From: Armillaria gallica
Taxonomy: Eukaryota > Basidiomycota > Agaricomycetes > Agaricales > Physalacriaceae
NCBI GenBank assembly: GCA_037576215.1
Contig: JBANDB010000010.1
Span: 1,364,001 to 1,428,000, forward strand
Reading direction: 5' to 3'
DNA length: 64,000 nucleotides
In this document: piece by piece, positions 1 through 11,326 of the stretch
Numbering within the stretch: position 1 is the stretch's first letter
How the letters are laid out: each line of letters begins with the position of its first letter
The notes under the pieces: generated by a model
What the model was told of the DNA's origin: nothing
Databases searched by the model: none
What the model saw: the letters and a program-made list of their open reading frames with translations, nothing else
Program-made: the position numbers and the translations under genes

Positions 1-481
1 CATCACTGAGCTGCTTTCCATACCATACCAATCCTATGCTCTGCTCCAAATAGACAGTCTAAGGTAATATTTTATAAGACCAGAAGACAATTGTGTTTAT
101 ACAATTGTTCTCATAGACAGTGTTGCACACTGTCTACAATCCTCTTTTAATCTATTGGCAGTCTCCTTAGACCATAACAGAAACATTGTGGTCCAATGTT
201 TATGTTGCCTCTCACTTATTAGCTCATTCTAAATATTGTTGTACTACATTTATTTCATTCCTAGTGCCATATTGTCATATTACAAGCTACGTAAGTATCA
301 TTATACCACTACAGAAACCACTGATTAATGCCCAAATACAGTCCAGCAAAAACAGTAAAGTCTGAGCAACAAATCAGCAAATCAACTACATTGCGCAATA
401 GCTGTCTTACTGTAGAGTTCAGCAAAAACAACACAATGAGAAGCCCTATGATCACCTAATTTTTATAGAATGACTAGGTAA

Positions 482-527
482 GCACATCGTCTTTCACCAT
501 GTCTGTACTAAAGGTGATCACGATGTG
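482..527. repeat. Imperfect inverted repeat with adjoining short direct repeat
   Basis: A left arm at 482-498 (starts gcacatcgt) pairs with a right arm at 512-527 (ends acgatgtgc) around a 13-nt loop. The 12-mer cgatgtgcaaat occurs once at the right arm and again about 20 nt further on. This could be the end of a degraded transposable element, since the next 2 kb is decayed repeat-rich DNA. There is no gene in 1-1330. Confidence 0.35.
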
Positions 528-1330
528 CAAATGGATCGCGATGTGCAAATTTTAGTTTTTAGCACGTTCTAGCAAGTTATTGGCTTCGGAGTTTTTTTTG
601 ACAGCTCAATGAATCTATATAACTAATATTGCACAAGAATTTTATTTGTAGGGTTAGAGGAAGCCTTGCGAGGCAGCAAAAACTAGTCGAAATTGGCCTT
701 TGTAAGGACCGGCTACCTCCGGTTTCACACTCGTACCATTGAACAGCCTCGGAATGACTTGAGGGCATGATTAAGGCTTATCATAAGAGTTCAAAACAGA
801 AAAAGCGGGCCTGTAGCTGGAGGGATGCACGAAAAATGAGAGATACATTGAATTCAGCGTTACAAGATGTGACAATTTCAACGTCCGCTCCGCCGCTCTT
901 CGGTGCCAATTGCAGCCTGAACGTGTTTCCTTGTGAGCAAGCCGTAACCGGCAATGTCGGACCTCCAATTTCACCGTGACATTTGCTGTGACGAAAATTT
1001 GCATATAGCGATTTTTTGACACTTGCACCTCGGCCACCGTCCGATGCTTGCTCTACTGAACGATATCCCCAAGGATATTTACCTTGGCATTGGAACACAT
1101 TTAGGAAGATACGGTTAAAAGTTCTAAGGAAACAGAGCCCAGGTGAGAGCTACAGAAAATCATTTATCGAAATTTTGCATTTCCCGACCACCTATAGTAC
1201 CGCTGAGATGCTGACTCTTGTTGCTCCAAATATAGATTCTACTAGAGTCTGTTCCTATATCTCTGGAACTTGCTGCTATGATAGTGGAAATACCATTCAC
1301 ACTCACAGTCTCTCATTCTATCAGTTCATG

Positions 1331-2090
1331 TTAGCTTGGAAATGTGAACCAGTGACATACTGTAACAGTTTGGACCCATGCAGTGCCCTCAGTGGTCAGC
1401 TTGGATACACTCCCATCCCTTCTCTCAAAAACATAAACAATGCCATGGTTGCTTCCACTCATGACAATTTTGGAATCTTGAGTAAAGGCAACTTGCCATA
1501 GCCACGGTGTTTTCATAGTCTTGACTGGAGGGATTTTGACTTTTGCTCTGTCCACAATGTGATAAAGGGCTATTCCTTCTGAAGGATCATCTATACTAAA
1601 CACATTCTTTGCAGTGTTTACTGTTGCATGACCGCTGTAATGCTATCAGTGTAATTTGAGTGGCAGAATTGATATATGTACATGATACCTCCAGCATCAT
1701 ATGTTTCTATCATTGTCCCATCATTCCCTCATAGCAAGTATCTGTAGATAGAGCAATGTGACACTAGCAAATGTACATTTTGCCAGAGTGACAACCAAAC
1801 ACAATCATATTCTGGCTCTCTCCATTAGGGAGGAAGTAGATGGCCCTCAGGTCACAGTTCTGGATGATGACAGAGACATAGCCATGTAGCTTCATCTGAG
1901 TATCCACTTTGTGCACCTGTATGGTACCATTTTGGGTGGACAGCACCAATCAACGAGATGGCAGATCAAAGTCAAGTGCTGTTATTTCAGTGGTGCTGTG
2001 TTACGTGCATGCCACAAACCTCCGCTTCACACTGACTTCAAGCATAGACTTCACCTCAATAGATCACACCATCGGACCTCTGCTGCCTCC
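1331..2090 (-). pseudogene. WD40 repeat protein, decayed fragment
   Basis: Reading the minus strand from 2090 to 1331 gives broken pieces of a beta-propeller protein. One piece contains EITALDFDLPSR followed by TQNGTIQVHKVD and NMIVFGCHSGKMYI. After a gap with stops, a second piece has FSIDDPSEG, IVMSGSNHGIVYVFERRDG and WVQTVT. SGSNHGIVYVFERR is the typical strand pattern of a WD40 blade. From memory, the spacing and wording match a WD40 family expanded in Agaricomycetes. There are in-frame stops (near 1976 and 1764) and a frame change between the pieces, with no start codon, so it is a pseudogene. It lies directly upstream of the gypsy element in the repeat-rich block. Confidence 0.6.
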
Positions 2091-2519
2091 AGCTGCTTAC
2101 TATTCACTCTGCTCCATTTGATATTTCATTTCTGTTTTATTTTACTAGTTTATATATTAAATCTAGAATCCAAATCTGGTAGCAAACAGACCTCTATCAG
2201 ACTTGGACTTAGACTACCTACATATATATACTATAGAACTACTTGTAGATACTCAGTTTGAATATCAACTTGGTTTAGCCAAATCTCTCTCTGACTCCAA
2301 GTCTAATCCATTGCTCTACAAGTCTGCGGCCTCAGCTCTGTTGGACTATCTTTACTCTATCCAAACCTTTACTCTCTGTGGACAACCACACACACTTATC
2401 CCCCAGAAACAGGTGAGGGCCTGAAATGGAAAACACCAATATTTTCCATAGATGATAACCTGTTGCTGCGGAATCTGACGATTCTAGGAGCAAAACTGAT
2501 ACCCCCACTCACACTGCAA

Positions 2520-3253
2520 ACTGACACAACCATGGTGACAAAGGGGATGACTCCCAACCGGGCAGTCCAAATGAACCTGGAGGACCCAGCAGCCCTAATG
2601 GACCAGGAGGTCCAGGTGGTCCTGACAGACCCAGTGGTCCTGGAGGCCCTGGAGGCCCCAATGGTCCCAGAGGTCTGTCCGGACCTGGTAACAACCCTCC
2701 CAATGAGCAAGACTTCCTGCAGAAATTCATGAATCTGTTGCACAGGGTTTCCACTTTGTTAAACAACCCTCGACCCAACAACATCTGCACCAAGGTCAAA
2801 GAGCCTGATACTTTTGACAGCTCTGACCCGTGGAAACTCAAGGCTTTCATTGTCTCTCTCCAGTTGAACTTTAATGACAGACCCACTGCTTTTGCGGTGG
2901 ATGTCAGTAAAGTCAACTATGTTATCTCTTTTCTTTCTGGCACTGCTCTTGACTGGTTTGAACCAGACATCCTCCACCCAAACCCATGGAATCTGCTGGC
3001 ATGGCAATACTCCTATGCCACCTTCCTGATGAACTCTGAACCAACTTTGGTCCTTTCGATGCCAAGGATGCCCTCAAACATCTCCAGATGCACGACAGAG
3101 ACTGAATCATGAAGTACATGGTTCAGTTCAATCAATACACCTCCCAAGTTGGCTACAGTGACAATTTCCTCTGTCATGCCTTTTACCACAGACTTTGCAC
3201 TCACATCAAAGACGATATGGCTCACCATGGAAAGTCTAACAATCTCTGTGACA
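2520..3253 (+). pseudogene. Gypsy Gag, N-terminal and capsid part
   Basis: In the frame that runs from about 2534 the product begins with a collagen-like Gly-Pro-rich stretch (repeats such as GPGGPGGP and GPRGLSGPG), followed by a capsid-like part containing [28 protein letters not shown] and YSDNFLCHAFYHRL. LSGTALDWFEP is a hallmark of Agaricomycete gypsy Gag proteins. A stop interrupts the frame near 3105. Coding similarity ends at about 3254, where an ACTAGT-rich insertion begins, and resumes at 4604 with the nucleocapsid part. Confidence 0.75.
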
Positions 3254-4603
3254 TGCGTTGATGTGCTCGGTAATGGCGAGTGACAAAAGACTAGTGGGTG
3301 GCAATGAACACCAACCAACACTAAACCTCTCTACACTCTACACTATCACCAATGTATTGAATTCAGGTGTTTCAAGTATGATAGAAGCACTCTGCAGACT
3401 CAATAATCAAGGTAAGTTGTTCAAAAGATGTTTTATTCATTACTAGTGAGTTTTACAAGCATACTACTTGCACTAGTGGGGTGGGTAAGACACAATTGAA
3501 TGAAATGTGACTTGGTTTGAGCTATTGCGCTTGCTGGGACTATGACTGCTTCAAACTATTGGTTCTCTTGGCCCTGTACTTCTTCCTACAAGTGATCAAC
3601 ACTTGCTTAGTTCACACTCTTGGCTTACTAGTGGCACTCTTGGCCTAAGAATAATACTTTAACTTTGAGAAACTGCAAGATCTAACTTCAGAGCACTCTT
3701 TGCCTTTGCAGGACACAATAGTAGACTCAAATGGACTTCAATTCACTCAATTCTATAGGTAACTTAGTGACTAGTAGCTGCTTTGTTGAGGTTAAGCACA
3801 AAAGCCTTTAATTGGGGGCACTAGATACTAACTAGTCTGTCACAATCGCAGGGATGGCTTGCCTGCTGTGCAAGGGACTATTCTACTACTTATATACTGT
3901 AACGTAAGGTACAAAGTGATGCAAATAGCTATACTAGTGGGGTATTATCGGTACAGATTTCTTGACTGGGCTCAAAATATTGTGCATAAGTACACAATAG
4001 TTGGTTTAGAAACTGCTGCTGGACAACTAGTGAGCCCTGGAGCTCAGCTAGTGGTTTAATTTCACATTCTTGACCTAGCAATGTGCCACTAGTGCCAAGG
4101 ATGAATGACTAGTCACACACCCTTGTACTCACAACCATAGTCAGCGCAGCCAGGCTATACTAGTGCTGATCATAATAGATCTGATCACATTAGTCAGATC
4201 TGGGCATAACATTAATCCATTGCTAATTCATTTCTAAATCCTGCTTTGAGATTGCCATGTGACTAGTTAACCTAACTTAGGCATTTCTGCCCCAATCAGT
4301 TTGCTAGTGACTGAACTTCACAAGATCTGTGTATTCTGCTTCTTATTTGGGTACGCTAGTCATGTTACTTGTCTACTAGTGGCCTTACATTAATTAGTCC
4401 AGCTAGCATTCAAGTTACTAGTATGGCCAGCTGGTAGATTTGACCCACTAGTGGTATCGCATCTAAGTCCTGGCTTCACTAGTTGCATACTGCTGTAACT
4501 ATCAGCTCGAAGCCTTGGCTATAGTCCTTTTATTATCACTAGTATAGGATAGATATGCAATTGTATTGTTACAAAATCACAAAATCTAGATGTGAATGTG
4601 TAG
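3254..4603. mobile_element. ACTAGT-rich insertion inside the gypsy gag gene
   Basis: About 1.35 kb of non-coding DNA separates the two halves of gag. Removing it would join NNLCDM to AYQHFLAQELN, which fits a normal Gag. The stretch holds 17 exact copies of the palindrome ACTAGT by my count, many extended to CACTAGTG or ACTAGTGG and spaced tens of bases apart, where chance would give less than one. Many TIR elements carry dispersed subterminal motifs bound by their transposase, so a non-autonomous DNA transposon is a reasonable reading. The ends are not sharply defined: a short ATG is present at both junctions, but no convincing terminal inverted repeat was found. No protein is encoded. Confidence 0.55.
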
Positions 4604-5035
4604 ATGGCATATCAGCATTTCCTAGCCCAAGAACTCAATGCTCACTATTGGACTCGGAGGACTGAGATATCCTATGAAAACCAGAAAAACAAGTCCTCTA
4701 GTTCATATTCCAACAACCCTAAATCCAAGGGCTCCAATTCCAACTCCAGTTCTTCAACTTCCGGATCAGCTCTGAAGCCTTCCAATTCCAATTCCTCAGT
4801 ATCTGCTTCTAACCCTAAGCCCTATGCTGATAAGCTAGGCAAAGATGGACACTTCACTCAAGAAGAAAAGGACTGTCACCAGAAGAATAATCTCTGTATG
4901 TTCTGCAGAAATAAGCACAAGACTGAGGACTGCAATAAACACAAGGCCACAACCTTCACTAAAGACCATGCTGCAGAAGTTGAAGAACCCACTCCTGCCT
5001 CTGAGGATCTGGCTCCATCAGAGCCAGAAAACTAG
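4604..5035 (+). pseudogene. Gypsy Gag, C-terminal nucleocapsid part
   Basis: The open frame continues Gag after the insertion: AQELNAHYWTRR, a Ser/Asn-rich linker, then a CCHC-type zinc knuckle (CMFCRNKHKTEDC, preceded by GHFTQEEKDCHQK), ending with an acidic Pro/Glu tail and a stop at 5033-5035. Zinc knuckles of this form bind the element's RNA. The stop at the end of Gag is normal for this clade, in which pol follows in the same or another frame. Here the next segment is displaced by a second insertion at 5096-6962. Confidence 0.75.
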
Positions 5036-5095
5036 AGAGCAGCCCTATATCCTCCATGCAAGAAGCTGTGGACAGCAATATTAGGCTTTATACTA

Positions 5096-6962
5096 TGGAA
5101 CTAGCTACAAAAACCTAATGCATTCTCAGTGGAGCTAGCCACAGGCCTGGCTAGCTCCAGAAACCGGTGCCATATGGCTGCCAGACTATTAACCAGAATA
5201 GTCAGGAGGAAGCTCTGAAAATTGAGTTTTTGAAGGTAGATATGCCTCTACACAACCAAAGTACTGTAGATTGTCAAATAAAGTGTATGTAGCAATTATA
5301 TAGTACACCATAAACTCATATTTTATGTTGCCCTGAGTAGCATATGCTACAACCATATCTAATAACGAAAACAAGCTTAAAGATGTTCACAACTTTTGTG
5401 TTGAATCAACTTTCACTTAAGGCTTCAAGTCAGTAAAAAGGCACATATATGTAGATTGGGATAGATCGGACACCTGGGGCTGGTAGTAAGATATACATAG
5501 TACTATTAGCAAAAGGAATTACATTTATTGAGACAGTGTATAGGACTACAGAACTGAAATACTGTTCAAAATATACAAAATTCAAAGTTTTGATGATTAA
5601 ATAACAAATATCAACCAATTATAAAACTTTAAAGTTTTAAAAACTATATATATAGAGTGGGTGGTTCACGCAGGGGATGCATTCTGAGAGTGTATTCTGT
5701 TCACTTGATCACCCTAGACCGTAATAGTATGTTTCATTTATTTCTTTTACTTTTAATATTGTTTTAGGTCTTTTCAGCACATCTGGTGGTCCTAAGAGCC
5801 TCAGATTGTGTGCATCCTACCCCCACCACCCACGTAACCCCTCAAATGAGGCCACCCTGTGCACTACACCCATCAATGACTACCATGATGTCCCCAACAT
5901 TGATGGCGACGACAATGGCTGCAATACCCCACTATAGCTATGAAAATAGCCCCCTCATCCCTATCCTGACCTACCCAGCTCCCCCCACATCAAGATCGGT
6001 GCCAATTGCTGCCACACACGAGTTCCACACAGAGGAGGGCAGGATAATGATCAGGACGCCGACGGCGAACATGTGTCCCCCCTTTTTTAGGCTGGGGAAT
6101 ATGAATCTGATCCATGCCAAGTGTCCCGATATCCTGATTATCATGCACCGTCATCCCATCCCCATCCCCAGGCTCACTTCTGGATACCCTCTCCCATGGC
6201 CCATCTACCATGATGATGACCTCACCAGCCCCATTTTCAACATCGGGAAACACAGTGGTGAGGTCCGTTTCTCTTGTATATCTCTCCATTGCTGTGAATG
6301 CGGCACTGACACCTCCCTGCCCATTTTCCCCATGCCACTGACGTTCTAATGGCCATGACAGCCTCCCAACCATCCATATGAATGCACAGGGTGCCCACCC
6401 CCTCGATGAGCACTTCTCCCATGCCCGCCGCCGATGTCTATGCCCATGCTGCTCACAGCAGCAATATTTATTTTTTTGTATTTCTGAAATATTTGTATTA
6501 TGTGTATAAAAAGAATATAATTTTTGTACACATAATGATTTTGTGGCATAGTGGATAAGTGTTGTGTCTCTTCTTCAATGTGAGTAAAGAAGGTCAAAGT
6601 TTGAATTTTTTTGAACACACTTTTTTTTTTTTTTTTTTTTTAAAAAAAAAAGGTAATCCAAGCTCAGCCCAATGAATCCAACATTTAGCAGGTGCCTAGT
6701 GTGGGGGTTGCATTGGGAATGGGTTCTAAAATATATTTTTAAGTTAGTCAATTTTTTGCCCATCTTAGCAATGAATGGGAGGGCACAAAATTGAGCTCAA
6801 TGCCTGGCATGACATTGAGCTAGCTATTTTGCCTGTGGCAGTGCCCCAAGTAGATGACAAAGCAAACTGGATTCAGAATATAGGCTACTGGTGTAAATGT
6901 GAAGCTAGCCAGCAGCTGGCTAGCTCCACTGAGGATGCATTGGGTTTTTGTGGCTAGGTCCA
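5096..6962. mobile_element. Non-coding TIR element with hairpin ends inside gypsy pol
   Basis: The left end (5098-5140) and the reverse complement of the right end (6918-6960) match at about 39 of 43 positions. The outermost bases are TGGAACTAG at the left and TGGACCTAG at the right. Each end also holds its own small hairpin: ggagctagcc at 5131 pairs with ggctagctcc at 5149, and agctagcc at 6903 pairs with ggctagct at 6918. No matching target-site duplication is visible. Inside are only low-complexity frames, a tRNA-like segment near 6540 and a T-run/A-run near 6620-6652; no transposase is seen, so it is non-autonomous. Confidence 0.7.
6536..6652 (+). repeat. Possible tRNA-derived SINE head with T/A tract
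   Basis: A box-A-like sequence (tggcatagtgg, 6544) is followed 43 nt later by a weak box-B-like sequence (agtttgaattt, 6598), the spacing of an internal RNA polymerase III promoter. It ends in a long T run followed by an A run at about 6620-6652. Box B deviates from the GTTCRANNC consensus, so this is a tentative call. It lies inside the TIR element at 5096-6962. Confidence 0.3.
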
Positions 6963-6989
6963 GAATGAGAGGCAAATACAGGTGTCCAC

Positions 6990-7588
6990 AGGTGGTGCGA
7001 GATCAGGGTTGTGTTGACTGTAATTGCACATTGGAGGTTGTCACCCTCAATGCTGCTGCTCTTTCCAACTATTCACTCATTGTATCACTCTCTTCTAAAG
7101 TTGGCTCCAGTACGGAGTCCGACAACTCTCCAATCATTACTATCCTTCATTTTCTTGCCTTAGTTGACTCTGGTTCTAGCCATTGTTTCGTCGACTCCAA
7201 ATATATTGAGGATCACAACCTTCCTACCAAACCTATCCCTCCTGTCCAACTTCAGCTCCTTAATGGCTCCCCTGGATCTCATATCTCTCAATCCATCACT
7301 CTTCCAGTCTGTTTCCCTTCTGGAAAAATCATCTCTATTGACTTCTATGTCACTTGCCTAGATTCATCCTGTAACATTGTTCTGGAATACAACTGGCTTT
7401 CCTGCTGCAATCCGTTGATTGACTGGGCAAAGCACAGTATCACTTTCCTTTCACCATTACCAGGTGCTTCTTCCCCTGCAAGCGCTTCTGTGGCATACAA
7501 TGCAACTGCATCTAACTGCATGGACATCTCTCGTCCAACTTCTATTCCTAATTCCAAACCGGCTTCCAAGCCAATTCTGAGATCCTGA
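6990..7588 (+). pseudogene. Gypsy aspartic protease part of Pol
   Basis: The frame encodes a retropepsin-like domain: ALVDSGSSHCFVD is the catalytic D-S/T-G motif in its usual setting, followed by the second half with VLEYNWLSCCNPLIDW, equivalent to the common VLGYNWL..NPxIDW. The N-terminal side is lost at the junction with the TIR element that ends at 6962. A stop follows at about 7586. Confidence 0.75.
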
Positions 7589-7649
7589 CAGACCCCGCCG
7601 CCATACAAACCTATCTATTCCTACCCTACCATCCCTTCCTTTTCTGCAT

Positions 7650-9240
7650 TGGTTACACTCAAGATCTGTGGCTGCCTTTGTTCAAGCATGTGCTGAAGAT
7701 GGAGTTCAACAATATACCCTCCAACCTTTGATACCTAGCATTAGTGGTATGGCCAGCTCCATGGCCCTGCCAGATATGACAGATGTACCAGCAGAATATC
7801 ATGACTTTGCCAATGTATTCAGTGACTCACTCTCTGAGAAACTCCCTGAGCATTAACCATATGATCTCAAGATTAATATTGAGGAAGGAATGTCTCCCCC
7901 GCTTGGACCAATTTACTCACTCTCGGAGTCTGAGCTCAAAGCACTATGTGAGTTTATTGATGATAACCTCCATAGTGGATTCATTATGCCCTCACATTCT
8001 CTCCACAGAGCTCCGGTCCTCTTTGTCAAGAAAAAGACTAGTGAACTCTGTCTCTATGTCATTTTCCATGGCTTAAACAAGATATCCAAGAAAGACTGTT
8101 ACCCCCTTCCACTCATTTCCAACCTCCTTGACTCCATGTGCTCTGCTCGCATCCATACCAAAATTGGTCTTTGACATGCTTATCATCTTGTACACATAGC
8201 CAAAAGTGATGAATGGAAAACAGCCTTCTGGACCTGTTATGGCTTCTTTGAATGGCATGTCATGCTTTTTGGACTCACCAATGCTCCCATGGCATTCCAA
8301 CACTTCGTGAATGATATTTTTGCTGACATGCTTGATATTTCCATAGTCATATACCTTGATGACATCCTCATATATTCCAACAACCCTGTGGAGCACCAGG
8401 AACATGTATGCAAAGTCCTGTGCAGACTAAGAGCAAACAGGCTCTACTGCAAAGGATCCAAATGCGAGTTTCACCGAGACTCCATAGAATATCTAGGCTA
8501 CATTTTATCACCAGAGGGCCTCCACATGTCTGAAGACAAGGTCAAAGCCATTTTAGATTGGCCGGTTCCATGGAAAGTCAAGGATATTCAATCCTTTCTT
8601 GGCTTTGCCAATTTCTACTGCTGTTTTATCCACAAATATAACGACATTGTTATTCCTTTAACACACCTCACATGTAAAGGAACTCCATGGAAATCCAATG
8701 ACAAATGTATGGCTGCTTTCAACAAACTAAAGCAAGCCTTCACTCATGCTCCTATCCTCACCCATTGGGTTCCTGACCATCAATTGGTTGTGGAAACTGA
8801 TGCCTCTGACTATGCTATTGCTGCTATCCTCTCTATCTATCTTGATGATAGCAAAATCCACCCTATTGCTTTCCTATTCTGGAGCCTTCACAATGCCGAA
8901 CTCAACTACAACACCTATAATAAAGAGCTTCTAGCTATCTTTGAAGCCTTTAAATACTGGTGTCACTACCTTGAAGGCTCCACAGACCTGATTGACATTG
9001 TTACAGACCACAAGAATCTTGAATATTTTTCCACTACCAAGATTCTTACCTGATGGCAAGTCCGGTGGTCCAAATATCTCTCCCAATTCAATCTAGTAAT
9101 CTGTTTCCACCTGGGGAGACTCAGAGGAAAACCAGATGCACTCACTAGACAATGGGATGTCTATTCAAAAGAGAGGGATAGTCAATATGCAGCAGTCAAT
9201 CCTCACAATTTCCAACCCGTATTCACTTAAGAACAACTCT
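7650..9240 (+). pseudogene. Gypsy reverse transcriptase and RNase H part of Pol
   Basis: The reverse transcriptase is recognisable by APVLFVKKK, LFGLTNAPMAFQHFVND and the active-site motif YLDDILIYS. The usual linker follows (YLGYILSPEGL, FLGFANFYCCFI), then RNase H with ETDASDYAIAAIL and TDHKNLEYF. Stops interrupt it near 7854, 8172 and 9051, and a second piece ends near 9229. The catalytic YLDD is intact, so inactivation is by nonsense mutation and not by loss of the active site. Confidence 0.85.
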
Positions 9241-9256
9241 CCATGCTAGTGCTATA

Positions 9257-10580
9257 ATGGATATTGACAAGCTCTATTCAGATATCAAGCAAGCACAATC
9301 ATCCAACTCTGCAGCCTCCAAAGGTTTCTGGCAGGCCAAATCCTCCACTTCCACTTCTCCCTCTCAGTGGTCCATAGATGAATCAGACATTCTTCATCTT
9401 GATAATCACATTTATGTCCCAGACTCTGAGGATCTCCATCTCTGTGTCCTACAGAATAATCATGATCACATCTTAGCAGGTCATTTTGGCCAAAATCAGA
9501 CCTTGGAATTAGTCCAATGGAGCTATACCTGACCACAGATGCATAAATATGTTTGTCACTACATCAAATTGTGTATGGTTTGCAGTCACAACAAGACACC
9601 TAGACATTGTCCTTATGGTTTGCTTAAATCCTTGCCAGTTCCAGAACATCCATGGGATTCCGTTTCAATGGATTTCATCGAACAGTTACCAGACTCCAAT
9701 GGGTTCACTGCTATCCTTGTAGTAATTGACCATGCAAGCAAGCCATCTTTATTCCTACACATGACACCATTAATTCTAAAAAACTTGCCCGATTATTCAT
9801 CATTCATGTTTTCTCTAAGCATGGCATCCCTAACCACATCACCTCTGACCGCAGCTCCGAGTTTGTCTCCCAATTCATGCACACCCTTGCTAAAGCCTTT
9901 GACATGGAACTTCACTTCACTTCCAGATATCACCCAGAGGTTGATGGACAAACTGAATGTGCAAACCAAACCTTGGAACAGTACATCCGCATCTATTGTT
10001 CTTATCAACAGGACAACTGGGATTTACTACTACCTATTGCAGAATTTGCATACAACAATGCTCCAAATGCCTCCACTGGAATCTCTCCATTCTTTGCCAA
10101 CAAGGGCTATCATTCTAATATCACTGTTCATCCTGAACATGATATCACCTCTGCTTGGGCTTGCGACTTTGTAGTCAACCTAGATAAACTACACCAATTC
10201 TTATGTGATGAAATCACTCAGGCACAGTCTTGCTACAAGATTCAAGCAGACAAGCGCCAGAATCTGGCTCCTTCTTTCAAAGTAGGTGACAAAGTCTTCC
10301 TTAGTTCCAAGCACATCAAAACTACTCACCCTACTGTGAAATTTGTAGAAAAATTCCTTGGCCCATTTGAAATCATAGCTCAACCAGGTTCCCATTCCTT
10401 CACACTCAAACTTCTGGTGTACCTCTGTGCCATCCACCCTGTCTTCCATGTATCACAACTTGAACCTGTAGAAGAAAACACTATCCCTAATCACACCCAA
10501 CCTCCACTGCCTCCAGTGGAAGTCGATGGTGAAGAGCAGTACAAAATAGCTCAGATCCTAGACTCCAAGATTGATTGCTG
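9257..10580 (+). pseudogene. Gypsy integrase part of Pol
   Basis: An HHCC-like region (HDHILAGHFGQNQT, then CHYIKLCMVCSHNK) is followed by the catalytic core. SMDFIEQLP carries the first Asp, TSDRSSEFV the second, and DGQTECANQTLEQ the Glu, so the D-D-E triad is retained. A stop lies at 9529-9531. A deletion of a few bases near 9740 (repeat AAGC) shifts frame between the first Asp and the rest. The downstream part contains FKVGDKVFLSSKHI, the SH3-like C-terminal domain of gypsy integrases. Confidence 0.85.
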
Positions 10581-10762
10581 ATTCCGATGCCCTCTTCTCT
10601 ACAGGATTCAATGGTTAGGCTATGAAGGCACCGACAAGGAATTTTCCTGGTTACCGGCCACCGAGTTCACTGCCGATGATTTCATTGAAGATTTCCACCA
10701 TCGCTATTCACACAAACCAGGACTATTAGCCAAAGTCACCATCTGCAAATCCACCATCTAAT
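10581..10762 (+). pseudogene. Gypsy chromodomain
   Basis: After a TGA at 10579 the same frame continues with a chromodomain-like segment: RIQWLGYEGTDKEFSWLPA resembles the conserved xVxWxGYxxxxxTWEP core. It ends at a stop at about 10760. Chromodomains at the integrase C-terminus define chromoviruses and help direct insertion to heterochromatin. This is the 3'-most part of the element that can be recognised. Confidence 0.7.
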
Positions 10763-11326
10763 TCTCTACCCTAGCTTTGAGCTAAGTTAATACATACCGG
10801 ACTTACTCTCCAACTTCTTGCTATGCATTAACCACTTGCACTCACAGTCTGCAAGTATTGCCACTCCCTTAGGCTCAACCCAAAGTGCGAGGTTGTCTAA
10901 AGGCTTGTGCTTACTTGTTCCACCCAAGTCCAGGCATAACACTTCCCATCCATGTCGACGACGGCCTGACGGCTACAAACTCTGTCTCCCTCTACAGCTG
11001 GCTCATTAACGAACTGAACAGATGATTCTCAATCAAAGATCTAAGACCTGCATCGATGTTCCTTGGGATTCGTATCGAGAGAGATTGAGCTGTGCATAAG
11101 CTGTGGCTCTCACAGAAACATTTTGTTATGGACCTGCTCGAAATGCACAACATGCTACAGTGTACAAAATCATCTGTTCCTCTCCACACAAAGCTGCACC
11201 AACTCCCACCTCTAGCTGAAAATGCACTGCCAGATGTCGCCGACAAAGATATCCAACTTCTCTACCAAAGTCTTACCGGTTCCTACATCTACCTCACGGT
11301 CACTACCAGGCCCGATCTTGTGTTCA

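Larger units (their letters stand above)
2480..10762 (+). mobile_element. Degenerate Ty3/gypsy chromovirus LTR retrotransposon with nested insertions
   Basis: Gag, zinc knuckle, protease, reverse transcriptase, RNase H, integrase and a C-terminal chromodomain occur in order on the plus strand, which is the gypsy order with integrase after RNase H. The coding path is broken by stops (for example near 7854, 8172, 9051 and 9529) and by a frameshift near 9740. Two foreign insertions interrupt it, at about 3254-4603 and 5096-6962. No LTR pair could be recognised by eye. Upstream DNA at 2110-2480 may be the leader, but the primer-binding site is not convincing. A copia remnant abuts the 3' end soon after 10762. 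Confidence 0.85.

Noticed and set aside
1016..1501. 161-codon plus-strand frame near the left end
   Set aside because: Lies largely opposite the recognisable WD40 remnant and has no protein-like pattern.
2110..2480. Candidate 5' LTR or primer-binding site of the gypsy element
   Set aside because: tggtagcaaacag is only weakly like a tRNA primer site, and no matching 3' LTR follows 10762.
5786..6349. 187-codon frame inside the TIR element
   Set aside because: Pro/Met/Thr-rich low-complexity translation with no transposase motif; CA-rich composition explains the openness.
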